Shown here in pieces: positions 13,883 to 24,859 of a stretch of DNA of 64,000 bases. The position numbers and the translations under genes were made by a program. The DNA comes from Metridium senile (Eukaryota > Cnidaria > Anthozoa > Actiniaria > Metridiidae): the NCBI GenBank assembly GCA_949775045.1, contig OX459097.1:18638210-18702209 (forward strand), given 5' to 3'. Position 1 is the first letter of the stretch; each line of letters begins with the position of its first letter. The notes beneath the pieces are model-generated. The model was not told the origin of the DNA. It did no database searches and saw nothing but the letters and a program-made list of their open reading frames with translations.

Positions 13883-14856
13883 CTTGACCTTTTCGTTGCT
13901 TATCAGCTTTCTCTTGAGGGTGAGTAGTCTTCTAAGACAATGTTGCTTGTTGTTTGGTAGTGTGAAGTCGTCGGTTCTGAAGTGTAATGGTGCTTCCCAA
14001 TTACCGTTTGAGTTCTTGTGTATTTCCCCAGTTAGTATCTCTATAAAACGTTTGTCTTCAATTGAAGCAACTTGTTCTGTTCCGGGTATCTTGTGGGTGT
14101 GCTTGAGCTCATTATAGTCTAACTCCATCATTTCGCGTAGCTGGTTGGGGCTAGTGACGTCTTTCGTAGTTACAGTAATGACGAATGGCGCTTCGGCGAC
14201 TTGTTGGCCGTTGAGAAAGAGGTTAGTGCAACCATCTTCTCTCTCAAGAAGAATCTCTCTCTCAATAGTAACACAGTTCACTGAAGTGGTTTTTGTGCTT
14301 GATGTCTCGTTGAGATTGTCTTTACAGACACAGCCTATCACCGTCCATCCAAGTTTGTACTGTTCAGCCCACGGTTCATCTTCGCTACCAGATATCACGT
14401 TTATCGGCTGAAATGCTGCGGGAACATTACGGCCAATAAGCATTCCTACATCGATGTGTGGCCTGTTAGGAATCTTGTCTGCAAGCGATGCGAGATGTTT
14501 CAATTGTTGGACTATGTGTGGGGTGGCGATTTTCCTCTGGGTAGCCGGTATGTATTCACACGTAATGCGTAGGGAATCTTGATTTGTGGATGCTTGTGAT
14601 TAAGGTCTTGAATGAACAATCCTGTTGCTTTCTTTGTACGTATGGTATTTGAACCAACAATGGTTTTCACTTTGAGATCCAATTCTGGTGCAGAGACTTG
14701 TAGCTCTTCAAGAAGAGAGTCTGTTAAGAAAATGTCTGTAGATTGATTGTCCAGAACTGCTTGCGTAACTATCTCCTTGGATGGGGAAGACTGGTGCGAT
14801 AGCCTTACAAGTACAATTCTGGCGCAGGAGCAACTGCATTCCTCCCTCCTGCACAC
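13883..14856 (-). pseudogene. BEL/Pao polyprotein: protease to pre-RT region, frameshifted
   Basis: The segment 14856-14512 has the aspartic-protease-like part (AVLDNQSTDIFLTDSLL). It ends in a frameshift at about 14540, and the reading continues in the next frame as IVQQLKHLASLADKIP, HIDVGMLIGRN, then EDKRFIEIL and NWEAPLHFR…LPNNKQHCL, which in BEL/Pao precede the reverse transcriptase. RT, RNase H and integrase are absent: similarity stops at about 13882, where the endonuclease fragment begins. No 3' LTR was found. It is the remnant of an LTR retrotransposon reading leftwards. Confidence 0.75.
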
Positions 14857-16695
14857 TTGTGTGTAAGCAGATGACGTTGTGGGGTTCTCTTTGGTTTCGT
14901 TGTGGAGGGCTGTTAAGTGATTCTTGTGACATTCAGTGCAGTCCGGAGATTCTCTTTACAATGGTTCACCATATGTTTATCTTGCGCTGCACACCTGTAG
15001 CATAATTTGTTCTTGAGGAAAAAGTCCTTTCTCTGGTCCATTGGAAGCTCTCTGAACTTCTTGCAATCATTTATAGTATGCGTGTTCTTGTTATGGTAAG
15101 GACAGTAGGGCTCTTTTTCTAGGCAGTGTTTTCTCCTTTGTCGCCTTGTTTCTGGGAATGTCAGCTGTGGGTTTTGCCGAGCTCAACTTGGTTTGACTAT
15201 CGGTTCTTGTTGCAAGAATAATGGCTCCGCCTGGTTGTCTGCGACGTGGAAGTCTTGTTGAGTTCGATTGAATGATCGGCAACTGTCCAGGGTTATTGTC
15301 CAGGCTAATTTGAGTGTTACCTCGTGAGATTTGAGGGATGTTCATTCGATCTGCATGGAATGTCACGTGCTGAACAAAGTCTGAGAAGCTTGGAAAGGCA
15401 TCACTCCCCTTTCGTTGCTGCAGTCCTTGGACTACTGATGACCATTTTGCATGAAACCAACTTGGCAGCTTGTCAATAAGTGATTGTAGTTTGGATGGGT
15501 ACTCAAATATTTTTAGCGATGGTAAGTGCTCACTTGTAATGGCTACTTGTTCGAGGAAATCACTGAAGTCACGTAGACCTTGCGCATCACTGTTTTCAAT
15601 TTTAGGCCAATTCGTTTACTTTTTCTCGAAGTCAGTGGCAACGATGGCCGATCTCCCAAAGCGTTGTCTGAGCTTTTTCCTGGCCTGCATGTAGGCTAAG
15701 TCTGGATTAGCACCGACCATGTACTGTAGTTGTTCTACGGTCTTCTTAGCTCTTCCATCAAGGTGCTGGTAAAGGAGATATAATTTCTGTTGGGCGCTGA
15801 CTGGAGCAGTATTGATCAGAGCATCGAAGGCTGTTTCCCATATAAAAAATTTTGTGTCTGATTCATCTCCTTTAAAGATGTCTGGCTTCATCTGTGGAAG
15901 TCGCTGGAGCTGTGTCACTTTAGCCAAGTCTTTGGTGATGTCTCGCACATTGTCGTTTGGAATAGATGGGAATGGTGCTTTGCTATGGGCCTGCATCATA
16001 GACGTAGACATATTGCCTGTGTAGCCGTGTAGCGTAGACGGGTTGTCTGTGTAGCTGTGAATCGTAGACGTAGACAGCGTCGGGCTTCGAGTGTGGGCTT
16101 CCTGCGTCGCCGAGCTTCGGGTGTGGGCTTCCTGTGTCGTTGGGCTTCGAGTGTGGGCTTCCTGCGTCGTCAAGCTTCGGATGCTGGATTCCTGTGCTGT
16201 CCGACTTCGAGTGTGGGCTTACTGTGTCGTCAAGCTTCGGGTGTGGGCTTCCTGTGTCGTCGAGCTTCGGATGCGGGATTCCTGTGCTGTCCAACTTCGA
16301 GTGTGGGCTTCCTGCGTCGTCTTGATAGTGTGACATGTACCTGTCGATCATGTTTTCGTTGTCGGTCGGAAGTTTTTCATCTAAGAACTCGTCACTCAAT
16401 GCTTCTGCATCAATATCTTCTGAGCAATTTCAGTGAGCGCAAGACATGATTTTAGATCATTGCTTATTTGTTTTCTGTCAACTGATACGCTTAAGAATGA
16501 TAGAAATTCAGTTATCTTGACGTTTAAGTTTTTGGTCGCTGTATTAGCTTCTTTTACTTTTATTGTGCATTGAAACTCAAGGCCCTTTGCGGTTAGCGTT
16601 CTTTGACGTTTTTTTGTTTCTTGTTTTGCATTCTCCTCAGCGTGAGTTTCAAGGTCAAAGTCGGGGGTTGCGTAACTAGGCTTTGATTGTTCCAT
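14857..16695 (-). pseudogene. BEL/Pao gag, frameshifted and nonsense-mutated
   Basis: Starts MEQSKPSYATPDFDLETHAE at 16695; frameshifts near 16410. A repeat-rich linker (16075-16325) follows. The conserved gag core (KPDIFKGDESDTKFFIWE, then LYLLYQHLDGRAKKTVEQ) reads to a premature TAA at about 15616, after which the same frame continues TNWPKIENSDAQGLRDFSDFL. Zinc-knuckle cysteines (CPYHNK…DCKKFRELP, CYRCAAQDKHMVNHC, CTECHKNHLTALH) lie at about 15110-14890, across two frames. Gag forms the retrotransposon particle; this copy cannot be translated intact. Confidence 0.75.
16075..16325. repeat. 30-bp coding minisatellite within BEL/Pao gag
   Basis: About eight imperfect units of 30 bp (unit core GTGTGGGCTTCCTG). 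On the coding strand they read as repeats of a GSPHxKLDD type in one frame and TQEAHTRSP in another; the gag frame switches within the array, so copy-number or indel change here probably caused a frameshift. Confidence 0.85.
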
Positions 16696-16922
16696 TAGAT
16701 ATTAAGTTCTAATTGACGAGCTACATTAAGAGTTTTCTTAACTTTATTTCCATTATCTTAAAATGAGTGAGCAATTGGAACGGACTTACTTGTGTTTTTT
16801 GTCTTGTTTGCTGTGATGGATTAGGTAGCACGTCAAGCGTTGTTCGATGTTGTTCTTTAACCCTGGCGTCAGCGTTTCTAGTAGAAATCGTACAAGTAGA
16901 AATGTACAATCAGAAATTCGAC

Positions 16923-17191
16923 TGTAGCGGATCAGCTCCGCATGGTGTTGGAGAGATCCGTGAAACCAAAAATGGATAGATTGCTCACGAATTCAAACAG
17001 GGTTTATTAACTCATTAACTCGTCGAATTTCTGTGAGCCTTAAGACTCACATTACAAGCGTAAGATTATATACACAAATCACATGTCTCTGATTACTAAA
17101 CAATTACGTCGAGTAACTAAGATACAATCATTGTAAAAAAAAAAAAGGCACGTACTGCCGTTACAGTTATTTAAAATCAAGTTCTCTAACA
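16923..17191 (-). repeat. Probable 5' LTR of the BEL/Pao element
   Basis: Read on the minus strand it starts TGTTAGAGAAC and ends CCGCTACA (TGT…ACA), and contains a TATATAATC box about 60% in from its start and an AATAAACCC polyadenylation-like signal. It precedes the gag start by about 230 bp. Only one copy is present, so the boundaries are inferred from the end bases and internal signals. No clear primer-binding site was found. Confidence 0.5.
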
Positions 17192-17220
17192 ATACCCTGC
17201 TTTCATTTGAATTGCATAAT

Positions 17221-17649
17221 TCACCCCATATATGTAATGACTACATTTACCTCAGCTCCACAAATTGCAACAATGTTAGGATTGTCAGATGTTAAACAAT
17301 GTTCACTATCCATTGTATTAATTTCTTCAATGCCATTTTTAATAATTGCATCTAAAGTAATTGCCTTCCAGTAATTGCATGGTGAAATGATTGAGTAACA
17401 TTGAATAAAGTGCAATGGCATAACATTTTTTTCCAAAAATGCATGTTGATATTTGTTATCTGATACCTCTGATAATATGACATTTGTATTGTTACTCCAC
17501 AAATTCATGTTATGTTTTGTAATATATAAACCTTTCAGTTCAAACATATCAACTACTCCATACAAACTTTGACAATATTGTGTTAAGTTGCATAAAGAAA
17601 ATATATTCAATAGTACACATGTCCCTCAGCTCTAGGATGACTTTGACCA
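17221..17649 (-). pseudogene. Helitron-type OTU-like N-terminal region, distal half
   Basis: Read after 21489-22004. Removing the TTAA-flanked element joins FDSHARD to INGQSHPRAEG across the insertion site. After a small shift the text continues NIFSLCNLTQYCQSLYGVVDMFELKG and further to 17221. This arrangement resembles the cysteine-protease/OTU-like N-terminal domain of PIF1-like Helitron proteins in cnidarians (recall, moderate). The LTR at 17191 lies immediately beyond, so the BEL/Pao element probably landed in this gene. Confidence 0.5.
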
Positions 17650-17653
17650 TTAA

Positions 17654-20600
17654 GAGGCTGTCTCGGTAAGAGCGGACCAGTGGACTTCGGTTTAAAAAAT
17701 ATATTTCCTTCATTTTCTGCCTGTGAGAAGTACTTTATAGGTGATTCACAAAATCGGCAATTTTTAAGCGATATCTATTAAAATGATTTTTTTAGATGCG
17801 TTTGAAGTTTGGGACTCATTTGTCGGCTTTTTCGCATAATTTTCGAGGGAATTTTGGGCAACTTCACAAATTCGTCACTCAGCAACGTGCACGTATTTTG
17901 ATTATTTTTTAACATAGCTAGAAAGGACATCATTAGGACACCTAATTGACACATTATCATAGCTATTGATTTTTTTTTTCGCGAAAAACAATTATTCCAA
18001 ACACACCATAGTTGAATGATTTTCAAAAAAGGTGCGAAGTGGCTCCTGTTTAAAGGTAAAAAAACTCAAACTTCCGGGAAAGAACCATTCTAAACAAGTA
18101 GATATTTGCAAATTCCATACCTTAGCGAATAATAAAATGCAAAAATATCGTGCGGTTATGATCTTCTTCATTTAGCTATGTGCAAGCAAACATTGACGTT
18201 TTCACCGGTTCGTCTAATTTCGTCGACTTCAAAGGCGGCATTGAATAAACATTGAATTATAGAATCCATACTTCTAAATACAGATATATATAATTTAAAC
18301 ACTTTTTATAAGTTAAGAAAATGTTTTAGCTATGAAGAAGTCTTTGAGATATCGATATTTGATTTTTCTATTAACTTGGTATAGCATGACTTTGATGTTT
18401 ACATGTACATTTCACGACGTTGTGTCTGTGTCATTCGGTCAGCATTTTCTAGCGAATTTTACCATACTTTAGTCCGCTTGTTTTGATTTAATAATTACAT
18501 GAATTCAGATTGTCAATAGCATCAATCTCTTGAAATTGATACTGTCAAACTAAAAATAATCTTCGTAAAGTTTAGTTTTTCCATGTAAAGTGACTGATTG
18601 AATAATGTGATAACAACTAATAAACTTATGTAAAGCGATTTTTCATAAATTAACTTTGTTGTAGACGATTCGGTCGAGAGTTTGCATAAAATGGGATCAA
18701 TAAAATGTTTTTTAGAGTAACCATCACATCAACGGAGTTCCACGGCAGTTTTGTAATTTTAGAAAAGTGTCTTTATTTTGGTTTAAAAATGTCAAGCAAC
18801 TCGAAAAATACGGATGTCACTTATTTCAATGAGTAAAGTTTACGTACGGTAACGGTCAGGGACCAGTTGTACGTAGCCTGGATAGTGCTATCCGCGGATA
18901 AAAGTTATCCACTTCATAGGTTTTTTATAGATTTTATCCGCTGGATAGGGATTTATCCGGTGGATAGCGCTATCCAGGCTGCGTACAACCGGCCCCAGAG
19001 ATATATGGCCTGCACTCAAGCCTTTATTTAGGGAATATGAAAAACAAAAGATATTTAAATATATAAATAGATATTTATATTACAACTTCATACACCTTGC
19101 CTATATTTTATCCTTCTAACGAAAAAAAATTAATTCACGCTTTCAGTGGAAAGTATTCGCCACTGAAGATCGCTGTGCTACTGCAATCGGTGCCGATTGT
19201 TGCTATCAAATCTAACCTACTAACACGGCGACTCATTCAAGTTTTAGGTATGCCCATGCATGCATTGCGAATACCACGGTCCCTAAAATGCCTTTAAAAA
19301 GGGCGTGGAAGGGCGATTTCAAAGCTTCAAAACACACGAAGATTTAAACAGAAAAACAAAATGGTTTACTTAACACGTACATTCCTGTGTTAGTTATCGA
19401 CTATTTTCTGACTTTGTCCCATCTATATTCACTTAAATTCATCCTTCATAATGGAGTCACGATGACCTCGAAAATTCGGACATTAGTTTGAATTTTATTT
19501 GACTGTAATTCACATTATATCCAATATTTCAATATATCAGACACAACGTTTTCAGGTTTTCTTAAAAGGACATATGATTCTAAAAGGCATTATAGAACTG
19601 ATTCTTTTTTTTATGATTAGGATAGGACCATTTCATATTTCATAGGGAGGCTGGGCCAGTTTGCTCGATATTTGTTTTTGCCCTTTTGCCGTATTTGACG
19701 TTTCAGGTTATTTTTTAGGTTTTTTAAGGATCGACCTTACTAGTTCTATTTATAGTACTATATATAAACATCCAGCTAATTAGCTAATTAGTTGTTATCA
19801 CATTATTCAATCAGTCACTTTACATGGAAAAGCTTAACTTTACGAAGATTATTTTTAGTTTGACAGTATCAATTTCAAGAGTTGATGCTATTGACAATCT
19901 GAATTCCTATAATTATTAAAGCAAAACTAAGCGGACTAAAGGATAGTAAAATTCGCTAGAAAATGCTGACTGAGTGACACAGACACGACGTCGTGAAATG
20001 TATACATTTAAACATCAAGGTCACGCTATACCAAGTTAGTAGAAAAATCAAATATCGATATCTCAAAGACTTCTTCGTAGCTAAAACATTTTCTTAACTT
20101 ATACAAAGTGTTTAAATTATTTATATTTGTATTTAGAAGTATGGATTCTATAATTCAATGTTTATTCAATGCCGCCTTTGAAGTCGACGAAATTAGACGA
20201 ACCGGTGAAAACGTCAATGTTTGCTTGCACATAGCTAAATGAAGAAGATCATAACCGCACGATATTTTTGCATTTTATTATTCGCTAAGGTATGGAATTT
20301 GCAAATATCTACTTGTTTAGAGTGGTTCTTGCCCAGAAGTTTGAGTTTTTTACCTTTAAACAGGAGCTACTTCGCACCTTTTTCGAAAACCATTGAACTA
20401 TGGTGTGTTTGGAATAATTTTTTTTCGCGAATAAAAAAGCAATAGCTATGATATTGTGTCAATTAGGTGTTCTAATGATCTCCTTTCTAGATATGTTAAA
20501 AAATAATCAAAATACGTGCATGTTGCTGAGTGACGGATTTAATTAATTATTTATTAATGTTTATTATTTATTACTATGTTTACATGGAAAAACTAAACTT

Positions 20601-21484
20601 TACGAAGATTATTTTTAGTTTTATTGACAATCTGAATTCCTATAATTATTAAAGCAAAACTAAGTGGACTAAAGGATAGTAAAATTCGCTAGAAAATGCT
20701 GACCGAGTGACACAGACACGACGTCGTGAAATGTACATGTAAACATCAAAGTCACGCTATACCAAGTTAATAGAAAAATCAAATATCGATATCTCAAAGA
20801 CTTCTTCGTAGCTAAAACATTTCTTAACTTATACAAAGTGTTTAAATTATTTATATTTGTATTTAGAAGTATGGATTCTATATTTCAATGTTTATTCAAT
20901 GCCGCCTTTGAAGTCGACGAAATTAGACGAACCCGTGAAAACGTCAATGTTTGCTTGCACATAGCTAAATGAAGAAGATCATAACCGCACGATATTTTTG
21001 CATTTTATTATTCGCTAAGGTACGAAATTTGCAAATATCTACTTGTTTTAAGTGGTTCTTTCCCGGAAGTTCAAGTTTTTTACCTTTAAACAGGAGCCAC
21101 TTCGCACCTTTTTCGAAAACCATTCAACTATGGTGTGTTTGGAATAAATTGTTTTCGCGAATAAAAAAGCAATAGCTATGATATTGTGTCAATTAGATGT
21201 TCTAATGATGTCCTTTCTAGCTATGTTAAAAAATAATCAAAATACGTGCACGTTGCTGAGTGACGAGTTTGTGAAGTTGCCCAAAATTCTCTCGAAAATT
21301 ATGCGAAAAAGCCGACAAATGAGTCCCAAACTTCAAACGCGTCTAAAAAAATCATTTTAATAGATATCGCTTAAAAATTGCCGATTTTGTGAATCACCTA
21401 TAAAGTACTTCTCACAGGCAGAAAATAAAGAAAATCTATTTTTTAAACCGAAGTCCACTGGTCCGCTCTTACCGAGACAGCCTC
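17654..21484. mobile_element. 3.8-kb TTAA-flanked foldback transposon (Kolobok-like)
   Basis: TTAA at 17650-17653 and 21485-21488 flanks ends GAGGCTGTCTCGGTAAGAGC and its inverse. The inverted arms run for roughly a kilobase each. The right arm contains a second, partial copy in tandem (about 19790-20540, then 20575-21484), both matching the left arm inverted. ORFs of 60-82 codons in the arms are mirror copies of one another and have no recognised domain. The TTAA target with G-rich ends not starting CCC fits Kolobok better than piggyBac. No transposase, so non-autonomous. Confidence 0.85.
18857..18997. mobile_element. Nested MITE with 40-bp inverted ends
   Basis: The ends CAGTTGTACGTAGCCTGGAT and its inverse (ATCCAGGCTGCGTACAACCG) enclose repeats of TATCCGC/GGATA. 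It lies in the centre of the TTAA element and is a separate, short MITE. I recall similar units in several invertebrate genomes. Confidence 0.75.
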
Positions 21485-21488
21485 TTAA

Positions 21489-22004
21489 TATCTCTAGCAT
21501 GAGAGTCAAATTAAACACTTTAAAATTGCTATTATCAGCACAATATATGATACTAATACAACGAATTGTTAATATGGATGAAGTGTATTGTTGAGATAAC
21601 AATAACTGAAAAGCTCTTTCTAGTCCCATACAGTATTGATAATCTTCAATTGTAGTGTCACCATGAACATTACCACTGTAACTTTCACTGTATTCAAGAT
21701 TGTATGTTTCTTCTAACACTGTAAGCATTGTCGGTAATTATGTCAACAAAAGAAAGGATTGTCTTGCCAGTTGTGACAAACTAGAATACAATTCATTCCC
21801 AATGTACATTATTTGTTTTAAATCTTCAGAGGTACTTATTCCTTTCATGTCATGATATATTAGAGCACATAAACTCATTGCTACACATTGTTGTCCAGCA
21901 TTTTGACCAAATACAGCAACTTCCCTTTGGCTATGTGGTGCAATTATAGTTTTACTAATGACGCAACATCCATTAATTAGCGTGGGAGTATAAATATCAC
22001 TCAA
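21489..22004 (-). pseudogene. Helitron-type OTU-like N-terminal region, proximal half
   Basis: 22004-21738 reads REVAVFGQNAGQQCVAMSLC with a catalytic-Cys-like GQQC, then a helical block (LKQIMYIGNELYSSLSQLA). After a gap of a few bases another frame (21728-21489) carries LEETYNLEYSESYSGNVHGD and KVFN. In a third frame the last part reads VFDSHARD up to the TTAA site. Three frames in 0.5 kb mean decay. The Cys…His (DSHARD) pairing is what an OTU/papain-like fold would show (inference). Confidence 0.5.
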
Positions 22005-22024
22005 TCTGACTTTTTTTATTCACT

Positions 22025-22069
22025 TGACTCTGAAGATGACTTCTGCACAGGATGTCGAAACGTCAGTCA
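22025..22069 (+). ncRNA. Hammerhead-ribozyme-like motif
   Basis: Core CTGAAGA (22030-22036) and GAAAC (22057-22061) are followed by GTC (22062-22064). Stem I pairs TGACT (22025-22029) with AGTCA (22065-22069); stem II pairs GAC (22038-22040) with GTC (22054-22056) after a one-base bulge; stem III would be a minimal ACGT-type helix. Such small hammerheads occur in the pseudo-LTRs of Penelope-like retroelements. Activity is not implied: stem II is weak here. Confidence 0.5.
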
Positions 22070-22215
22070 CATCAAACAGCCCTTCTGAGGGCTACATCCA
22101 CCCGGATGATCCTATTACAAATATTGTTACTTCGACAAATATTGTTACTTTGATAAACATTCATTCACCTGGGTTCAGACCATTCAATACAATAGCTTTC
22201 CTTATCATTGTGGAG
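22025..22215 (+). mobile_element. Penelope-like element pseudo-LTR remnant
   Basis: The hammerhead-like core is followed by CCTTCTGAGGGCTACATCCA and a CACCCGGATGATC segment and ends near CCTGGGTTCAGACCATTC, an order I recall from cnidarian Penelope-like repeats. No RT/GIY-YIG ORF is attached. It lies directly upstream of the Helitron-type fragment. Confidence 0.5.
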
Positions 22216-22737
22216 CTAAAGGTGTCCAAGGTGTCTTTCTTCAACACTGCAGTCTTCCTTGCAAAGTCCTTAAGACTGACCCTTGTGCTCAACGTTGTTT
22301 TATTACTATGCTAAAGGAAGGGATATCTAATTACATAAATTCAAACCCATCTTTTGATTTCACTAAAAATCCACTTTAAGTCAAAATAAGTGGTGATGGA
22401 CCAAGGATTTCAAGAACAACCACACTCATGATTTTCTCCATTTCATTACTACAGTCAGGCTATTTTGGATCATCTAATAGAGGGAACCACGCAATTGGAA
22501 TTATGATAACATTCATCACTGACATAAAATTTATCTAATAAAAATGTTTGGTCCAGACTCGGATCTTTTCCTCTGTATGCCTGTGAGTGTCATTGGTGCT
22601 TCCCCCTTACTTTTCCCTTTTCATCATAGTTCAAAGTGTACACAGGGCTGCGGTCCTAATGTCTTTAAATGGAATTGCTGCACTGTCTAGTCCAAATATT
22701 TTCAAGAACCAATGCTTTTGATTTTCCTTTGATTTTC
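22216..22737. other. No gene seen; LINE-tail motif at the right edge
   Basis: No coding signal. At 22739-22770 a plus-strand GCGCCTTGAGCACAGGATA matches the 3' UTR motif of the LINE at 2910, so a trace of another L2-like copy lies here. Confidence 0.45.
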
Positions 22738-23411
22738 TTAAGCGCCTTGAGCACAGGATATATCGTGCATTAGAGTTGCAACTGTCTTAAAGTAAAGCAG
22801 GTTCAGTGGTAAAATATTGGCATTAACAAAAAAAGGAATTGCATGGGATGTATAGTTTCCAAAATAAATTAACCGCAAGACTCGTCTTTGAAGGATAGCA
22901 ATTTTACTCATATGGCTTTTAGAAGCTTGGCCCCACACCGTTATACCGTAAGACAAATATGGAAGGATGAGAGAATTATAAATTTGTATCAATGTTTGCC
23001 TGGGTAGAATGTGTCTTAATCGTGCTATAACACCGATTGATTTACTTATTTTCGAAGCGATATGGCTAATATGATATTTCCATGTTAAATTATTGTCAAT
23101 TAGTACTCCTAGATATTTTACATACTCTTTTTGTTCAAGGGAGATGTAAGTGTTTTTATTATTATCAAAGATTTTAAGATTTATCTTGTGGTTTATACGT
23201 TTTTGGTGGGGGTGAAAAATCACAAAATTGGATTTATCTACATTTAGGGATAGCTTATTTACAGCTAGCCAATCATTAACATGTGAAAGTTCGTTATTGA
23301 CAGTCTTTTCAAGTGATTTTAAGTTTTTATCTGCAAAAAGTAAATTAGTGTCATCTGCAAACAAATAAAATTTCAATTTCCTAGATGAAGTATAAATGTC
23401 GTTAACGAGAA
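22738..23411 (-). pseudogene. LINE reverse transcriptase, C-terminal half
   Basis: Carries the FADD catalytic motif (FYLFADDTNLLF), then the thumb region (WLAVNKLSLNVDKS, KYLGVLIDNNLTWKYHI, LPYLSYGITVWG) of a Jockey/CR1-type non-LTR element. Upstream similarity (LVNDIYTSSRKLK) begins abruptly near 23411, so fingers and endonuclease are missing. An ORF1-like frame lies 220 bp upstream in the same direction; if both are one element, most of ORF2 is deleted between them. Confidence 0.8.
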
Positions 23412-23634
23412 TAAATCTAGATCATAAATACTTATCAGATTTCCCCGTTGACCTCTCGCGAACCCTCTCGCATTGATTGGTGAGCCACTGAGTTACCAGG
23501 CGGTAGGCTTGGCCAGGATGGTTGCAAGCCAGTGGCTGCAGAGAAATCCCCTCTTAGATTCTGTAGGTCTTGTAAACAATTAATGCGGAGTACACTGCTG
23601 TCTTCATGCTCTCTTAATAAGATCGTCTGATTCT

Positions 23635-24285
23635 TTATCCAACAGAATTTGAAGCCATATTGGCATTTGCGAACAGCTCTTGTTGATAAGGAGTCAAATG
23701 TTCCAGAATTAGTATTCGGAGCTCTAGGTCTTTTGATTGAGTTAAGACAAGCTTAGCAAGATCAACATCATTAACTGATGTCCTTTGTTTCAGTACAGCT
23801 TCTTTTACAATGCGTCGCGTGAATTTGCATATGATCGGATCAGGATAGTTGTTTTTCTTTCTGCTTGGAGTTCTGTGAGCTATGTCAATGTCGCTAACAG
23901 TAATTTCAACATTCATTTCCTTGAAAAGTTTTACACAGAGATCCATTGTTTCCTGGGCGGTTTCGGTTTCGTTGGCTTTCGCGGGTACGCCAAGTATTTT
24001 TAGGTTATACTGATAACTGTTTATCCTGTATATGTTATTGTGCAATAATTCCAATTTAGCTTCAAGTTTCTTCAGATCTTCTTGAATTCTCTTTGTTTCT
24101 ATACCTTTCGCTTGGATATCATCGAGTTCATCTGTGACGTAGTTGACAGATTTTTGGAGTTCTCCGTTGGAAGGAGATGACTCTATTTTCTCTTTGAACG
24201 ATTTCAGCTCTTTGCGAAGTTCCGCTAGTTGTACCTTCAGTTCGTCGTTTTCCTTTTTAAGCTTAGAAAGATCTTCCTTCCCCAT
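23635..24285 (-). CDS. LINE ORF1p-like coiled-coil/RRM protein
   Basis: A 216-residue frame: an N-terminal coiled coil (heptads of Leu/Lys/Glu, residues 5-95), then a segment resembling the RRM and C-terminal domains of L1-type ORF1p (YNLKILGVPAKANETET, AHRTPSRKKNNYPDPIICKF). ORF1p binds the element's RNA. The usual C-terminal end is cut short (…FANANMASNSVG), consistent with a deletion junction at about 23640. Confidence 0.7.
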   Translation of the reverse strand: MGKEDLSKLKKENDELKVQLAELRKELKSFKEKIESSPSNGELQKSVNYVTDELDDIQAKGIETKRIQEDLKKLEAKLELLHNNIYRINSYQYNLKILGVPAKANETETAQETMDLCVKLFKEMNVEITVSDIDIAHRTPSRKKNNYPDPIICKFTRRIVKEAVLKQRTSVNDVDLAKLVLTQSKDLELRILILEHLTPYQQELFANANMASNSVG

Positions 24286-24463
24286 GTCAAAGTATCACTG
24301 TCAGTTAGATAACTATTCACAAAATAGTCGAGATAAATGAAGAAAATGAGGGGGAAAAAAGAGATTTGTCTAGAGCTAAGAGAGTCACGCTCATTATTAA
24401 AGGCTAGAGAGCCAAAAATGTACATCATACCAATGTATTTTGATTAAGTCTACTGTATACACC

Positions 24464-24734
24464 TATTTCAAAAAACGTTGTCAGAAGGAGATCTGCAATC
24501 TGCAATCTGAGACCAAAATGAATTCTGGGGTACGGCAATTTTTTCTCATTAAAAATTCGTTTGCGTGCTTTTTCTGGCTTTGGATATGGCGACGGTAAAT
24601 ATAAATCTGAAGGTGCTAAGCGCAAAAAAAAAAACAGGTCCAGGCCTGGTTTTTGCAGTACGCAATTTTCTTGAATGCATTTCGGTCTCAGATTGCAGAT
24701 TGCAGATCTCCTTCTTACAACGTTTTTTGAAATA
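24464..24734. mobile_element. MITE related to 4260-4521
   Basis: Inverted ends TATTTCAAAAAACGTTGTCA / ACAACGTTTTTTGAAATA with GAAGGAGATCTGCAATCTGC just inside, about 50 bp in all. The outer bases (CACCTATTTCAA) match the intron-3 MITE. Confidence 0.8.
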
Positions 24735-24859
24735 AATGTAACTATAGTTATGTATTATAGACAACATGAGCAGCCGATGCTGTATGGATATACAGTGGCG
24801 AGTCAGATACAGAAAAATATATAATGACCACCTTAAATACAATGCATTTTAGGTATTAA

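Noticed and set aside
16057..16449. Cys/Arg-rich plus-strand frames of 63-130 codons
   Set aside because: They are antisense readings of the 30-bp coding repeat in BEL/Pao gag.
17778..18026. Small ORFs in the TTAA-element arms (also 20239-20445, 20969-21360)
   Set aside because: They are mirror copies of the same arm sequence on both strands, with no domain and with differing lengths.
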